Shown here in pieces: positions 10,907 through 20,941 of a stretch of 64,000 nt of DNA. The stretch comes from Methylosinus trichosporium OB3b (lineage in GTDB: Bacteria; Pseudomonadota; Alphaproteobacteria; Rhizobiales; Beijerinckiaceae). The stretch is from contig NZ_CP023737.1 in the NCBI RefSeq assembly GCF_002752655.1, positions 1,116,001 to 1,180,000 on the forward strand, given 5' to 3'. The translations under genes and the position numbers were made by a program. Under the pieces are notes generated by a model. The model was not told the DNA's origin, made no database searches, and saw nothing but the letters and a program-made list of their open reading frames with translations. Each line of letters opens with the position of its first letter. The stretch's first letter is position 1.

Positions 10907-11283
10907 GACAGCGCCCTCATGATCGACAGGCCGAGAAACAGCGCCAAAATGGCGAGCCCGACTGAGCCGGTGACATAGAGCCAAGCCTGGATGATGTCGC
11001 CTCGCTCCACGAGATTGGCCGCGTCCAGCGAGAAGGCGGAGAAAGTGGTGTAGCCCCCGAGCAGGCCGGTGGTCAAAAACAGCCGCAGCGACTGCGACCA
11101 GCCATGACCCGCCTTGAAGGCGAGATAGCCCACCGCCAGCCCCATGGCGAAGCAGCCGGTGACATTGACGATAAATATTCCCCAGGGAAAATGATCGCCG
11201 AGCGCGCGCGTGCAGAACGAGTTGACCAAATGTCGCAGCAGACCGCCGAGGCCGGCGCCGACAAAGATGAGGAGAATGCGCAT
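10903..11283 (-). CDS. crcB: CrcB/Fluc fluoride channel
   Basis: A 126-aa protein with four hydrophobic segments, the NVTGCFAMG stretch in segment two and GGYTTFSAFSLD in segment three, both hallmarks of Fluc channels. It exports fluoride as a dual-topology dimer in the inner membrane. Only 340 nt of non-coding DNA precede it, and I did not recognise a fluoride riboswitch there. Its stop overlaps the next gene's GTG start. Confidence 0.93.
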   Translation of the reverse strand: MRILLIFVGAGLGGLLRHLVNSFCTRALGDHFPWGIFIVNVTGCFAMGLAVGYLAFKAGHGWSQSLRLFLTTGLLGGYTTFSAFSLDAANLVERGDIIQAWLYVTGSVGLAILALFLGLSIMRALS

Positions 11284-11627
11284 AGGGCTCTTTTAGCTCA
11301 GCCGCGTCGCTTCGTCACTGCCGAGACGGCCGACCGCCATGCGACACGTCGCTCTCGCGTCGATTGGCTTCAAATTGAGGCGAGCGGATTCAAGACCGGT
11401 TTACTCGCGTGCCGCCATGATAGAGTCCCGATCGTTCCCGGCGCGCGGCATGTGACGCTCGCGCCCGGAGCAGCAGGATCGGAATCGAGTGGAGATCGCG
11501 CCGACCGGCCCACTGGTCGGTGGGATCCATTTCGCGCTCCGGCCCATCTGCGGCCGGCGTGCGCCGCGCATGTGGAGCGACGGCCGTGCGAAAGTCGAGT
11601 TTGAGCCCTTGGCGGGAGCCCGGGAGC
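11284..11627. other. Intergenic region between crcB and the PilZ gene
   Basis: About 340 bp lie between two divergently transcribed genes. It should carry both promoters, but no clear -35/-10 pair or riboswitch fold was recognised. In-frame sequence upstream of the PilZ start stays open to an ATG at 11520, so part of it may be coding if that start is used. Confidence 0.3.
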
Positions 11628-12185
11628 GTGGCGAAGGCGTCCGCCGAGCCGCGTTTTAAGGGCCGCTTCACCGCGCCCGACCGGCGCGATTATTTCTGCC
11701 GCGCGATCGACATGTCGGCGGAGGTCGTGGCTTTGCGCTGCGACTATGCGCCGGATGTCGGCGCGCGCATCGTTCTTCATCTCGAGCGCTGGGGCAAATT
11801 CGAGGGCGCGGTGATTCGGGTGTTCGCCGGCGGCTTCACCGTCGGCCTCGAGGTCGCCGACCGCGGCCGCGCCCATGTCGCGATGCAGCTCGCCTGGCTA
11901 TCGCGCCATGCGGCGGGGGCGGCGTTCCGCTCGCATGAGCGGCTGACGCCGCGGCGACGCTTCATCACTTTCACGGTGCAAGGCGTCACTCTGCCCTGCG
12001 AGGTCCTCGACCTCTCCCGCAGCGGCGCCTTGTTGCGCACCGAGGTGAAGGTTCCCGACGGCGCCGCGGTGACGCTCGGGCGCAAGACGATCGCCGAGGT
12101 CGCCCGCCAGACTGACCAGGGCTTCGCGGTGCGCTTCCGCCGCCTGCTGCCGCTCGAGCGCTTCGACGAGGATATCGAGCTTTGA
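11628..12185 (+). CDS. Double PilZ-domain protein
   Basis: Two PilZ-like units are visible: CRAIDMSAEVVALRC...GRIEG-like stretch (KFEGAVIRVFAGGFTVGLEV) in the first half and RRRFITFTVQGVTLPCEVLDLSRSG in the second. PilZ domains bind cyclic-di-GMP; the second half keeps a basic RRR cluster and the D/N-x-S-x-S-G-type motif (DLSRSG), whereas the first lacks an obvious serine pair. The start is uncertain: GTG at 11628 gives 185 aa and the usual (S/A)EPR-type beginning; ATG at 11520 and GTG at 11586 are alternatives in the same frame. Confidence 0.75.
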   Translation: MAKASAEPRFKGRFTAPDRRDYFCRAIDMSAEVVALRCDYAPDVGARIVLHLERWGKFEGAVIRVFAGGFTVGLEVADRGRAHVAMQLAWLSRHAAGAAFRSHERLTPRRRFITFTVQGVTLPCEVLDLSRSGALLRTEVKVPDGAAVTLGRKTIAEVARQTDQGFAVRFRRLLPLERFDEDIEL

Positions 12186-12249
12186 GTGATCGGAGGGCCT
12201 GCTACACGGTCCGGAGCTTGCTTGAGGTCTGCGTCATCGAATAAGGAGC

Positions 12250-12307
12250 GGGCCTCGAAGGCTCGTGGTCCAGAGGCCGAGCTTGGACCGCGAGCCCCAA
12301 GCTTGCT
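12250..12307. repeat. Short palindromic repeat, family B, degenerate inverted pair
   Basis: Two arms, 12250-12271 and 12284-12307, match the inverted pair seen at 56017-56072 (core GCGAGCCTTCAGGCTCGC plus flanking GGTCC). The copy here has several mismatches. It lies between the PilZ gene and the GNAT gene. Confidence 0.6.
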
Positions 12308-12327
12308 CTCGCACCACCGGGAAGATC

Positions 12328-12825
12328 TTGTCCATCTCCATCCGGCGGCTCGGCCGCGCCGACGCCGCCTCGTTCCACGCGCTGCGGCTCGAGGGCTTCC
12401 GCCTGCATGAGCGCGAGTTCCGCTTCGCGCCCGAGGACGAGGCCGGCCTCTCGCTCGAAGAGGTCGCTGCGCGGCTCGAGCACGACGCCGTTTTCGGCGC
12501 TTTCGACGGCGACGCTCTCGTCGGCGTCGCCGGTCTCGCCTTCTCCACCGGCGCGAAGACCCGGCACAAGGCGCTCGTCTGGGGCATGTATCTGCGCGAA
12601 GCCTATCGCGGCGCGGGCGTCGCCGATCGGCTGATGTCGGCGCTGATGGGCGAGGCGCGCGGGCGCGTCGAGATGGTGACTTTGACGGTCATCGCCGGCA
12701 ATGCGCGCGCGCAGCGGGTTTATGAGCGATGGGGCTTTGCGACTTATGGCGCCGAGCCCCGAGCCGTGCGCACGGCGGCGGGCGAATATCTCGACGAGGC
12801 GCTGATGGCGCTGCGGCTCGACTGA
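12328..12825 (+). CDS. GNAT family N-acetyltransferase
   Basis: A GNAT-fold acetyltransferase of about 165 aa. The acetyl-CoA motif A region is present (VWGMYLREAYRGAGVADRLM, with the R/Q-x-x-G-x-G/A pattern), followed by VIAGNARAQRVYERWGF, the classical motif B. The substrate is unknown. The start is unsure: TTG at 12328 begins at the first beta strand (SISIRRL), while a GTG at 12265 would add residues encoded by the palindromic repeat. Confidence 0.8.
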   Translation: MSISIRRLGRADAASFHALRLEGFRLHEREFRFAPEDEAGLSLEEVAARLEHDAVFGAFDGDALVGVAGLAFSTGAKTRHKALVWGMYLREAYRGAGVADRLMSALMGEARGRVEMVTLTVIAGNARAQRVYERWGFATYGAEPRAVRTAAGEYLDEALMALRLD

Positions 12826-12834
12826 GCGCCGCCT

Positions 12835-13560
12835 TCAGATCAGCTTCAGCCCCTTGAGGCTCGAGTGGCCGTTGCGGCCGACGATCAGATGATCATGCAC
12901 GGCGATGCCGAAGGGCTGCGCGATGGCGATGATGTCGAGCGTCATGCGCACATCGGCGGTCGAGGGCGTCGGATCGCCGGAGGGGTGATTATGCGCGAGA
13001 ATCAGCGCCGTGGAGCCGAGCTCCAGCGCCCGGCGCACCACCTCGCGCGGATAGACCGGCGTGTGGTCGACCGTGCCGACGCCCTGCACCTCGTCGGCGA
13101 TCAGCGCATTGCGCTTGTCGAGGAAGAGGATGCGGAACTCCTCCCGCTCGGCATAGGCCATGGCGGTGCGGCAATAATCGAGGACGTCCATGAAGGAGGA
13201 GAGCGCCGGCCGCTTCTGCAGCGCGCCGCGCGCGAGGCGCCGCGCCGCCGCCTCGATGAGCTTGATCTCGCAGATCGCCGCTTCGCCGAGCCCCTCGATC
13301 TCGCGCAGCCGCTCCGGCCGCGCCGCCACTGCCTCGGAATAGGAGCCGAATCGCGCGATCAGCGCCTTGGCCAGCGGCTTGACGTCGCGCCGCGCGATGG
13401 CGCGGAACAGGACCAGCTCCAGGAGCTCATAATCGGCGAGCGCGGCGTCGCCCGCTTCCAGAAAGCGCTCGCGCAGCCGCTGCCGGTGCCCGTGAAAATG
13501 GGGAGCCTCCTCGCGCAGGCCGGCCCCCGCTTTGGCCTTGGGCGCAGCCGGGTCGGTCAT
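12835..13560 (-). CDS. radC: RadC family JAB/MPN-domain protein
   Basis: A 241-aa RadC protein. A helix-hairpin-helix segment ([11 protein letters not shown]) precedes the JAMM metalloprotease-like domain with [19 protein letters not shown], giving the H-x-H-x7-S-x2-D zinc motif. RadC has no proven DNA-repair role despite the name. Its ATG overlaps the map stop (ATGA), so the two genes form a translationally coupled pair. Confidence 0.93.
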   Translation of the reverse strand: MTDPAAPKAKAGAGLREEAPHFHGHRQRLRERFLEAGDAALADYELLELVLFRAIARRDVKPLAKALIARFGSYSEAVAARPERLREIEGLGEAAICEIKLIEAAARRLARGALQKRPALSSFMDVLDYCRTAMAYAEREEFRILFLDKRNALIADEVQGVGTVDHTPVYPREVVRRALELGSTALILAHNHPSGDPTPSTADVRMTLDIIAIAQPFGIAVHDHLIVGRNGHSSLKGLKLI

Positions 13561-14393
13561 GAGGCGCTGGCGGACCCTGTCGGATGGTCGAGCCCCGCGG
13601 GCGAAGCCGTGAAGATCTCGACGCCCGTCTCGGTGACGCCGAGCGAATGCTCGAACTGCGCCGAGAGCGAGCGGTCGCGGGTGACGGCGGTCCAGCCGTC
13701 CGAGAGAATCTTCACCTGCGGACGGCCGAGATTGATCATCGGCTCGATGGTGAAGAACATGCCGGGACGCAGCTCCACGCCCTGGCCGGCGACGCCGTAA
13801 TGCAGAATATTGGGCTCGTCGTGGAACAGCCGGCCGAGCCCATGGCCGCAGAAGTCGCGCACGACCGAGCAGCGCTCCGCCTCGGCGAAGCGCTGGATGG
13901 CGGCGCCGATGTCGCCGGTGGTGGCGCCGGGCTTGACCGCGGCGATGCCGAGCATCAGCGCCTCATAGGTGACGTCGATGAGGCGCTGAGCGCGGCGTGG
14001 AATCTCGCCGACCGCGAACATGCGGCTCGAATCGCCGTGCCACCCATCGACGATCAGCGTCACGTCGAGATTGACGATATCGCCCTCGCGCAGCGGCTTG
14101 TCGTCCGGAATGCCGTGACAGACGACGTGATTGATCGAGGTGCAGATCGACTTGCGATAGCCGCGATAGTCGAGCGGCGCCGGATAGGCCCCGTGCGAGA
14201 TGGCGAAGTCGAAGACGAGATCGTCGAGCGCCTTGGTGGTGACGCCGGGACGCACATGCGGCACGAGCATGTCCAGCGCCTCGGCGTTCAGCCGGCCGGC
14301 GCGGCGCATGCCCTCGAAATCCTCGGGTCCATGGAGCTTGATCTGGCCGCTCCGCCGTCCGGAGCCCGCGAGGCGGGACTCGACGAAGGTCAT
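13557..14393 (-). CDS. map: Type I methionine aminopeptidase
   Basis: A 278-aa MetAP that removes the initiator methionine from new proteins. The metal-binding set is visible: D in [20 protein letters not shown] in [20 protein letters not shown] in [10 protein letters not shown] and the last E in [12 protein letters not shown]. The start at 14393 is chosen because GAGAGA sits about 6 nt upstream; an ATG five codons earlier (14408) lacks such a site. Followed directly by radC. Confidence 0.95.
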   Translation of the reverse strand: MTFVESRLAGSGRRSGQIKLHGPEDFEGMRRAGRLNAEALDMLVPHVRPGVTTKALDDLVFDFAISHGAYPAPLDYRGYRKSICTSINHVVCHGIPDDKPLREGDIVNLDVTLIVDGWHGDSSRMFAVGEIPRRAQRLIDVTYEALMLGIAAVKPGATTGDIGAAIQRFAEAERCSVVRDFCGHGLGRLFHDEPNILHYGVAGQGVELRPGMFFTIEPMINLGRPQVKILSDGWTAVTRDRSLSAQFEHSLGVTETGVEIFTASPAGLDHPTGSASAS

Positions 14394-14650
14394 GAATGTC
14401 TCTCTCATCGGGTTTCAGGGTCGACGCTGCTTATAAGTTAAGCTGCTGACCACGCAAAGCAAGAAGCTTTCGCGGCGCCTCCCCCTCCCCGAGCGCGCCC
14501 GGCGCCGACATCCCTCTGTCACGAGCGTGACTTAGAGGCCCGACCGGCTGGGCCTTCGCCGCTACCGCGGACGAATGCGCCGGCGCTCACGAAACCGAGC
14601 GCCGGATCGCCGCTGTGCGGCTTCCGGCGCGCGATGGGGGGAAATATTCG
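14394..14650. other. Divergent intergenic region, map and phosphoesterase
   Basis: This 257-bp region separates divergent genes and must hold both promoters. It contains a small palindrome GTCAC-GAGC-GTGAC at 14518-14531, a possible operator. No RNA gene was recognised. Confidence 0.35.
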
Positions 14651-15757
14651 ATGCACGCGAAACGCTTTTCGATCACGCTCGCGGCGGCTCTGCTCGCCGC
14701 CGGCGTCTCGGCGACGGCGGCCGAGAAGGTCATCACGCCGCAAATCGTCAATTCGAGCAAGACCACGATCGCCGTGTTCGGCGATTGGCCCTACAACACC
14801 AATCTGCTGAACAACGCCAATCTGCTGCTCGATTCGATCAATTCGGATCCCGACGTGAAACTCGTGATGCATGTCGGCGACATTCACTCGGGCAGCGCGC
14901 CCTGCACCAGCGCCGACATCCTGCCGCCGATCCAGACGTCTGTTCCCGGCTGGAACCAGCAGATCTACGCCATTTTCCAGAAGTTCCACGCGCCGGTCGT
15001 CTATACGCCAGGCGACAATGAGTGGACCGATTGTCACAAGACCAAGGCCGGCGCCGCCGGCGATCCGCTCAAGGAGCTCGACAGCATCCGCTCCCTGTTC
15101 TTTGCTCGTCCGGGCCATACTCTCGGCCTCGCCGACCGGGAAGTGTTCAGCCAAGCCGATTATGCGTCCGTTCCGGCCGACGCCGCCTATGTCGAGAACC
15201 TGATCTGGATGGACGCCAAGACGGTGTTCGTTACGCTCAACCTGCCCGGCTCGAACAATGACGGCTTGAAGTGGGGCACGTTCGAGAATCTCGAGGCGCG
15301 CAAGGCCGAGGTTAAGGCTCGCACCGCCGCCGACACGCGCTGGCTGCAGGCCGCCTTCCGTCTCGCCAACAAGGAGAAGGCGACCGGCGTGGTGATCGGC
15401 GTCCAGGCCGACATGTGGGATCTCTCAGCTGTCGCGGCCGGCGGAGACGGGCTCAATCATTATACGACTCTGGTCAAGGAGCTCGCCCGGTTGACGCTGG
15501 CCTTCAACAAGCCCGTGCTGCTCATCAACGGCGATTCCCACGTCTATGGGACCGATCATCCGCTCGCCAATCCGACCAGCCTGCACGGCAAAATCCACAA
15601 CGCGGCGCCGACGCCCAATCTGACCCGCGTCACGGTTCAGGGCTCGACCACCAAGCCGGCCGAGTGGCTGAAGCTGACGATCGATCCGAGCAAGTCCATG
15701 CCGTTCAGCTGGGTGAACGTGCCCTTTTGCATCGACCCGCTCGGGGCCTGCCAGTAA
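14651..15757 (+). CDS. Secreted calcineurin-like phosphoesterase
   Basis: A 368-aa exported protein. Residues 1-24 form a Sec signal peptide (KRFS-hydrophobic-ATAAE). Metallophosphoesterase motifs follow: FGDWP, HVGDIHSG, a GDNEW block and GDSHVYGTDHP near residue 300, which would hold a two-metal centre. The substrate is unknown. The start at 14651 has a GGGGGGAAA site 6 nt upstream; an in-frame ATG 12 codons earlier has none. Confidence 0.85.
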   Translation: MHAKRFSITLAAALLAAGVSATAAEKVITPQIVNSSKTTIAVFGDWPYNTNLLNNANLLLDSINSDPDVKLVMHVGDIHSGSAPCTSADILPPIQTSVPGWNQQIYAIFQKFHAPVVYTPGDNEWTDCHKTKAGAAGDPLKELDSIRSLFFARPGHTLGLADREVFSQADYASVPADAAYVENLIWMDAKTVFVTLNLPGSNNDGLKWGTFENLEARKAEVKARTAADTRWLQAAFRLANKEKATGVVIGVQADMWDLSAVAAGGDGLNHYTTLVKELARLTLAFNKPVLLINGDSHVYGTDHPLANPTSLHGKIHNAAPTPNLTRVTVQGSTTKPAEWLKLTIDPSKSMPFSWVNVPFCIDPLGACQ

Positions 15758-15788
15758 CCGCCGGGCCTAAATGACGGGCGCGCCCGTC

Positions 15789-17420
15789 TCAGCCGTTCGG
15801 CGTCGGCCGAAACGAATCAGGGCGGGCCCGCCGCCAGTCGCCGGCGAGACGCGGATCGATCTCGCCGGCGAGAAACGCTCCCGGCGCCGGCGTCGGATAG
15901 AGATCCGCGAAGCTCGCGATTTCGCGCATCGACAACCGCCGGCAGAAATGCTCCGGGCCGAACTCGCTCGGATGATCGAGCCCCGCCGCGGCGGCGAGCT
16001 CCCCGAGCGCGACCAGCGTCGCCCGATGAAAATTGCGCACGCGCTCGGCCTTGTCGGAGACGACCAGCGCGCGGCCGCGGCTCGCATCCTGCGTCGCGAC
16101 GCCGGTCGGACAATGGCCCGTATGGCAGGACTGCGATTGAATGCAGCCGAGCGCGAACATGAAGCCGCGCGCGCTATTGCACCAATCGGCGCCGAGCGCC
16201 AGCGCCCGCGCCATGTCGAAAGCGGTGACGATCTGACCGGCGACGCCGATGCGGACGGAATCGCGCGCGCCGATCCCGATCAGCGCGTGATGCAGGAGGG
16301 CGAGGCCCTCGCGCATCGGCATGCCGATATGATCCATGAACTCCATCGGCGCCGAGCCGGTGCCGCCCTCCTTGCCGTCGACGACGATGAAATCGGGCGC
16401 GAGCTTCGTCTCCACCATCGCCTTGCAGATGGCGAAGAGCTCGGAAGGCTGGCCGACGCAGAGCTTGAAGCCGACGGGCTTGCCGCCCGAGAGCGCGCGC
16501 AGCCGCGCGAGAAACTGCAGCAATTCGATCGGCGTCGAAAAGGCCGAATGCGTCGCCGGCGACACGCAATCCTCGCCCTGCGGAACGCCGCGGATGCGCG
16601 CGATCTCCTCCGTGACCTTCGCGCCCGGCAGCACCCCGCCATGGCCGGGCTTGGCGCCCTGGCTCAATTTCACCTCGATCATCTTGATCTGCTCGCTCGA
16701 CGCTACGGCGGCGAATTTATCCGGATCGAAAAGTCCCTCGCGCGTGCGGCAGCCGAAATAGCCCGAGGCGATCTGCCAGACGATGTCGCCGCCGGCCTCC
16801 TGGTGATAGGGGCTGAAGCCCCCTTCGCCCGTGTCCAGCGCGAAGCCGCCCTTGCGCGCGCCGAGAGCGAGCGCGCGAATGGCGTTGGCGCCGAGCGCGC
16901 CGAAGCTCATCGCGGAGATGTTCAGAAACGACATGTCATAAGGCTGCGCGCAAGCCGCGCCGACGCGCGTGCGGAAAGGCTCATGCGACACGGGCCGCGC
17001 CGCGATGGAGTGGCGCAGCCATTCATAGCCTTCCGCATAGACGTCGACCTCGGTCCCGAAAGGCCGCTTATCGACATTCATCTTGGCGCGCTGATAGACG
17101 ATGGCGCGTCGATCGCGGCTGAAGGGACGGCCGTCCTTATTGTCCTCGAAGAAATATTGCCGCAGCTCCGGCCGAATGGTCTCGAGCAGAAAGCGCAGAT
17201 GCCCGCTGATCGGATAGCCGCGCAGAATGGCGTGCTCCGTCTGCAGGAGATCGCGCAGACCGAGCGCGCACGAGCCGCCGAAAGCCAGCATCGGCGCGAA
17301 CCAGGGGCTCCCCCATTCGCCGCGCGCCGCGACCGCGCAGCCGAAGAAGCCGATGACGCAGAGGGTGAGGACGACGAGGCGCGGCGTGAAGGGCAGAAGC
17401 AGCAGGCGTGTCAGTCGCAT
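15789..17420 (-). CDS. FMN-binding glutamate synthase family protein
   Basis: A 543-aa protein with two N-terminal hydrophobic segments (about residues 5-50), then the FMN-binding barrel of the glutamate synthase central/FMN domain (SAMSFGALGANAIRAL, KLSQGAKPGHGGVLP, DGKEGGTGSAP). CIQSQSCHTGHCPTGVAT gives the 3Fe-4S cysteines. It lacks the amidotransferase domain, so it is not a complete GOGAT; such stand-alone proteins have no settled substrate. The start at 17420 replaces an ATG 36 codons upstream that encodes a basic tail. Confidence 0.85.
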   Translation of the reverse strand: MRLTRLLLLPFTPRLVVLTLCVIGFFGCAVAARGEWGSPWFAPMLAFGGSCALGLRDLLQTEHAILRGYPISGHLRFLLETIRPELRQYFFEDNKDGRPFSRDRRAIVYQRAKMNVDKRPFGTEVDVYAEGYEWLRHSIAARPVSHEPFRTRVGAACAQPYDMSFLNISAMSFGALGANAIRALALGARKGGFALDTGEGGFSPYHQEAGGDIVWQIASGYFGCRTREGLFDPDKFAAVASSEQIKMIEVKLSQGAKPGHGGVLPGAKVTEEIARIRGVPQGEDCVSPATHSAFSTPIELLQFLARLRALSGGKPVGFKLCVGQPSELFAICKAMVETKLAPDFIVVDGKEGGTGSAPMEFMDHIGMPMREGLALLHHALIGIGARDSVRIGVAGQIVTAFDMARALALGADWCNSARGFMFALGCIQSQSCHTGHCPTGVATQDASRGRALVVSDKAERVRNFHRATLVALGELAAAAGLDHPSEFGPEHFCRRLSMREIASFADLYPTPAPGAFLAGEIDPRLAGDWRRARPDSFRPTPNG

Positions 17421-17495
17421 CGAGTCACCGGGAACGAGGTCTCGCGGCTCGATAGATAAGCGTCGCGCCCGGAGCGAGGCAAGAGCGCGGCGATT

Positions 17496-17510
17496 CGACG
17501 ACTGTCGTCG
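17496..17510. promoter_or_regulatory. 15-bp perfect palindrome, site 1
   Basis: CGACGACTGTCGTCG is a perfect inverted repeat around one central base. The same 15-mer, in the opposite orientation, occurs at 27895-27909. Here it lies 122 bp before the barrel gene and 76 bp before the divergent glutamate-synthase-like gene. A regulator-binding site is inferred. Confidence 0.5.
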
Positions 17511-17631
17511 CGCCCGCCGGCGCCGCAAAAGCGTTCAATGCACAGCTTAAATAGCGCTTGATCCACAGCTATGGCTTATGCATTATCATTACGAGACGCG
17601 TGCGTGTAAAGACTATCAGGAGCTGCGTAGC

Positions 17632-20600
17632 GTGGAACTGAAAAGAATCGTTGCGTCTGTCGCTGCGTATTCGCTTTTTTGCCCGCTCGGCGCCGGCTCG
17701 GCGATCGCCGCCGAGCCCTCGGCGGCAAAATCGGCGGGCGCCGCGTCGCCGCCGATGTGGACGGGCTTTCACGCCGGGCTCAACGGCGGCTATGGCTGGT
17801 CGAGCGACACCAAGGCGCAATTAACGGTGACGCCGCTGGAGCCGCCCCTCCTCTATGTTCCGCCCGACCGCGTGCCGCCGTCCGACAACTTCGCGCGCGA
17901 CGCCACGCGCAGCATCGCGCGCAGCGCCTCCGGCGCCTTCATCGGCGGCTTGCAGCTCGGCTATGATTGGGCCTTCGGCGAAAGATATGTCGTCGGCGTG
18001 GAAGCGGATTTTCAGGGAAGCGTCGGCGGACACGGCGAAGCGACCACCTATTCGCCGTCGACGGTGTTCGTCACCGCCAACCAGCTCGATTATCTCGGCA
18101 CATTGCGCGGCAGGCTGGGCGTTCTGGCGACGCCCTCTCTGCTCGTCTATGGAACGGCGGGCGCCGCTTATGGCGGCCCGGCGACGCGGACGCAGATCAC
18201 GCAGCCGGGCGCCGGCGTCTTCGGAGGATATGGCGAGAGCCAGACCGACCGCACGCGGCTCGGCTGGGCGGCGGGCGCCGGCGTCGAATGGATGTTCGAT
18301 CCGAAATGGTCGCTGAAGGCCGAATATCTCCATTACGACCTCGGCTCCATCGGCGGCCACACGCTCTATGGCATGGCGGGCGGAATGGCGCTTTCCGTCG
18401 GCGATCCGCTCGCCGACCCGGTCATTCCTTACGCCTATCTCGCCGGCCGGCCGCGAACCCCGATAAACGGACATATTCTTCGCGCCGGCGTCAATTATCA
18501 TTTCGACGGCGACCCCTCGTCGCTGCTGCGCCCGATCGAGCAGCTCGACACGCTGGCGCAGCGCTTTCTGAAGCCCGACGAGGCGCGCCCCTTCGCCGCG
18601 CCCATGCGCGGCGCGAAGACGTCGGCCGATGCGCCGACCAATGCGAAGTCAAGCTATTATGTGGCGACGCGGGCCTATCGGCTCGAGCCGGCGCCGGATA
18701 TTCCATCCTATGTCCGCAATCTCTCGAAGATTTACGAGGAATTCGAGGGCCTGGACTGGCTCGACATCGGTTTCGACAATCGCGTGCGCTTCGAAAGTCG
18801 CAAGAATGATTATCGTCCCTGGACCGATCTATGGGCGGCGGCCACCCCGACACAGAAGCGCCGCTATCTGCCCAACTCGCCCTGGCTCTCGCGCACGCGC
18901 CTCTATTTGGGCGTGCATGACATTCTCGACCCGTTCCGCTTCGCCTTCGAGGTCCAGGATTCGCGCGTCTTGAACAATCTGTATCAGCTGCAAGGCAACG
19001 ACATCGACACGGCCGATCTGATCACCGGCTATGGCGAGCTGCATTTCAAGGACATGTTCGGCGCGGACGATCGCGGCAATGCGCGTCCGTTGTTCGTGCG
19101 CGCCGGACGTTTTCATTTCGAGCTGCTCGACAAGCGCCTCATCGCCGAGAACGAATTTCGCAACACGACGAACTCCTTCGACGGCTTCCGCCTCAAGATC
19201 GGCAAGCAGGAGAATGACTGGGACGTCGACAGCTTCCTGATGCGGCCCGTCAATCGCGATCCTTATAATTTCGACCGTCCCGACTGGCAGAACTGGATCT
19301 ATGGCACGGTCGTCAGCATTCGCCGCTGGTCGGAATATGCGATTTTGCAGCCCTATTTTCTCGGCCGCAAGCAATATGCCGATCCGTCGAGCACGACGGC
19401 GTCCCTCCGCGTGCATCGCGAGACGCTCGCGCCCGGCCTTCGCGTCTATGGCGTGCTCGGCGATTTCGACTATGACATGGATGTGAACAAGCAGTTCGGC
19501 GAGGTCGGCGAGTTCCATACCCCGGGCGTCGAGACGACGGTGCAGCAGGACGCGCTCGCCTATGCGTTCGAGGTCGGCTACACATTTCCCGATCACCCGT
19601 GGAAGCCGCGCGTCAGCGCCAATTACGCCTATGGAACCGGCAATAAGAATCTCTACGACAACGCCAATCAGACCTTCGACATTTTCTACGGCTTCAATCA
19701 GCCGTTCTCGCGCAATGACTATTTCGCCTGGAACAACATACGCGCGCCGAAGGTGCGCCTCGAATTCTCGCCGGCCAAGGATCTGCAGATCGATTCCGCT
19801 TTCGGCGCCTTCTGGCTCGCCAGCGCCGTCTCGCCATGGGATCGCGCCAATCTCTCCGCATCCCTCGGCGATCGCGGCACATTCGTCGGCACGGAGGTCG
19901 ATGTGCGGCTGCGCTACAAGCTGTCGCGCTTCGTCAATCTCTCGGCGAGCTATTCGCGCTTCTGGCCCGGCAGCTTCACGACCAGCTTCGCGCCGCCCTT
20001 CGAGCAGCAGCCCTTCTATCCTCTGACCATCTCGGGAGAGACCAGCACCACCAACGGCCTGACCGCGCGGCCGACCGACTTCTTCTATCTAGAGATGAGC
20101 ACCAACGCCTTCGGCGATGGAACGCCGATCACCGGCAATCCCGCGCTGGAGCTGATGGGTCTCGCGCGAGAGCCGGACAAGCAGCCGAAGGCGCCGCCGC
20201 CGAGCTGGCAGGACATCTATGTCGGCGTCAATCTCGGCGGCGCCTTTGCGAATGCGCGCACATCGGTCGCAACGGCGCCGACCTCCTCCGCTGCGCCGAG
20301 CGCGCCGGTGGCGGCCGCCTCGGCGATTCCGTCCGGCGATGTGGGTCTCGCCGGCTTCGTCGGCGGCTTTCAGATCGGCGGAAACCAGAAGCTGAACGCT
20401 CGTTTCGTCGCCGGCCTCGAGGCCGATCTTCGCGGCTCCTTCGGCAATTCCGGCTCGCGCTCGCAATTTGGGACCAGCACGTCGATCGGCAACACGTTTC
20501 TGAGCTTCGGGCAGACCACGGTGCGGCTCAATTATCTCGGCACGATAAGGCCGCGGCTCGGCTATCTCGTGACGCCGGATGTGCAGCTCTACGCCACCGG

Positions 20601-20925
20601 CGGACTGGCCTTCGCCGGCCTCACCTCCAGCGCCGAGATGGTGACCGATCGCGTCGGCGGCATCACGACGACGGTCGGCGATCCGCTCTACCAGGACACG
20701 CGCCTCGGCTGGACCGCGGGAGGCGGCGTCGAATGGGCGCTCGCCCCGAACTGGACCGCCAAGGCCGAATATCTCCATTATGACCTCGGCCAGATTCGCG
20801 TGCGAACCGACGTCGCCCACCCCGCCGGCTTCTACAGTTTCGCCGCGCTCGGCGAGACACAGCTCGACGGACATCTGCTTCAGTTCGGCGTCAATCGCCA
20901 CTTCGATTGGCCGGTCAAAAACTAG
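17632..20925 (+). CDS. Triple outer-membrane barrel fusion, Omp31-AlgE-Omp31 type
   Basis: A 1097-aa exported protein with a signal peptide (residues 1-26) and three parts. Residues about 35-290 resemble a small Omp31/OmpA-like 8-strand barrel; about 340-835 resemble the alginate-export (AlgE-type) large barrel; about 860-1097 are a second Omp31-like barrel. The two small barrels share paired stretches (DYLGTLRGRLGVLATP with NYLGTIRPRLGYLVTP; KAEYLHYDLG in both), showing duplication. GTG at 17632 has AGGAG 9 nt upstream; an earlier ATG at 17578 lacks one. The substrate of the central barrel is unknown. Confidence 0.85.
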   Translation: MELKRIVASVAAYSLFCPLGAGSAIAAEPSAAKSAGAASPPMWTGFHAGLNGGYGWSSDTKAQLTVTPLEPPLLYVPPDRVPPSDNFARDATRSIARSASGAFIGGLQLGYDWAFGERYVVGVEADFQGSVGGHGEATTYSPSTVFVTANQLDYLGTLRGRLGVLATPSLLVYGTAGAAYGGPATRTQITQPGAGVFGGYGESQTDRTRLGWAAGAGVEWMFDPKWSLKAEYLHYDLGSIGGHTLYGMAGGMALSVGDPLADPVIPYAYLAGRPRTPINGHILRAGVNYHFDGDPSSLLRPIEQLDTLAQRFLKPDEARPFAAPMRGAKTSADAPTNAKSSYYVATRAYRLEPAPDIPSYVRNLSKIYEEFEGLDWLDIGFDNRVRFESRKNDYRPWTDLWAAATPTQKRRYLPNSPWLSRTRLYLGVHDILDPFRFAFEVQDSRVLNNLYQLQGNDIDTADLITGYGELHFKDMFGADDRGNARPLFVRAGRFHFELLDKRLIAENEFRNTTNSFDGFRLKIGKQENDWDVDSFLMRPVNRDPYNFDRPDWQNWIYGTVVSIRRWSEYAILQPYFLGRKQYADPSSTTASLRVHRETLAPGLRVYGVLGDFDYDMDVNKQFGEVGEFHTPGVETTVQQDALAYAFEVGYTFPDHPWKPRVSANYAYGTGNKNLYDNANQTFDIFYGFNQPFSRNDYFAWNNIRAPKVRLEFSPAKDLQIDSAFGAFWLASAVSPWDRANLSASLGDRGTFVGTEVDVRLRYKLSRFVNLSASYSRFWPGSFTTSFAPPFEQQPFYPLTISGETSTTNGLTARPTDFFYLEMSTNAFGDGTPITGNPALELMGLAREPDKQPKAPPPSWQDIYVGVNLGGAFANARTSVATAPTSSAAPSAPVAAASAIPSGDVGLAGFVGGFQIGGNQKLNARFVAGLEADLRGSFGNSGSRSQFGTSTSIGNTFLSFGQTTVRLNYLGTIRPRLGYLVTPDVQLYATGGLAFAGLTSSAEMVTDRVGGITTTVGDPLYQDTRLGWTAGGGVEWALAPNWTAKAEYLHYDLGQIRVRTDVAHPAGFYSFAALGETQLDGHLLQFGVNRHFDWPVKN

Positions 20926-20941
20926 ACGTTCGAAAACAGGG

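Noticed and set aside
11284..11627. Fluoride riboswitch upstream of crcB
   Set aside because: I looked for the conserved pseudoknot pattern on the minus strand and found nothing I could support; a covariance search with the fluoride riboswitch model would settle it.
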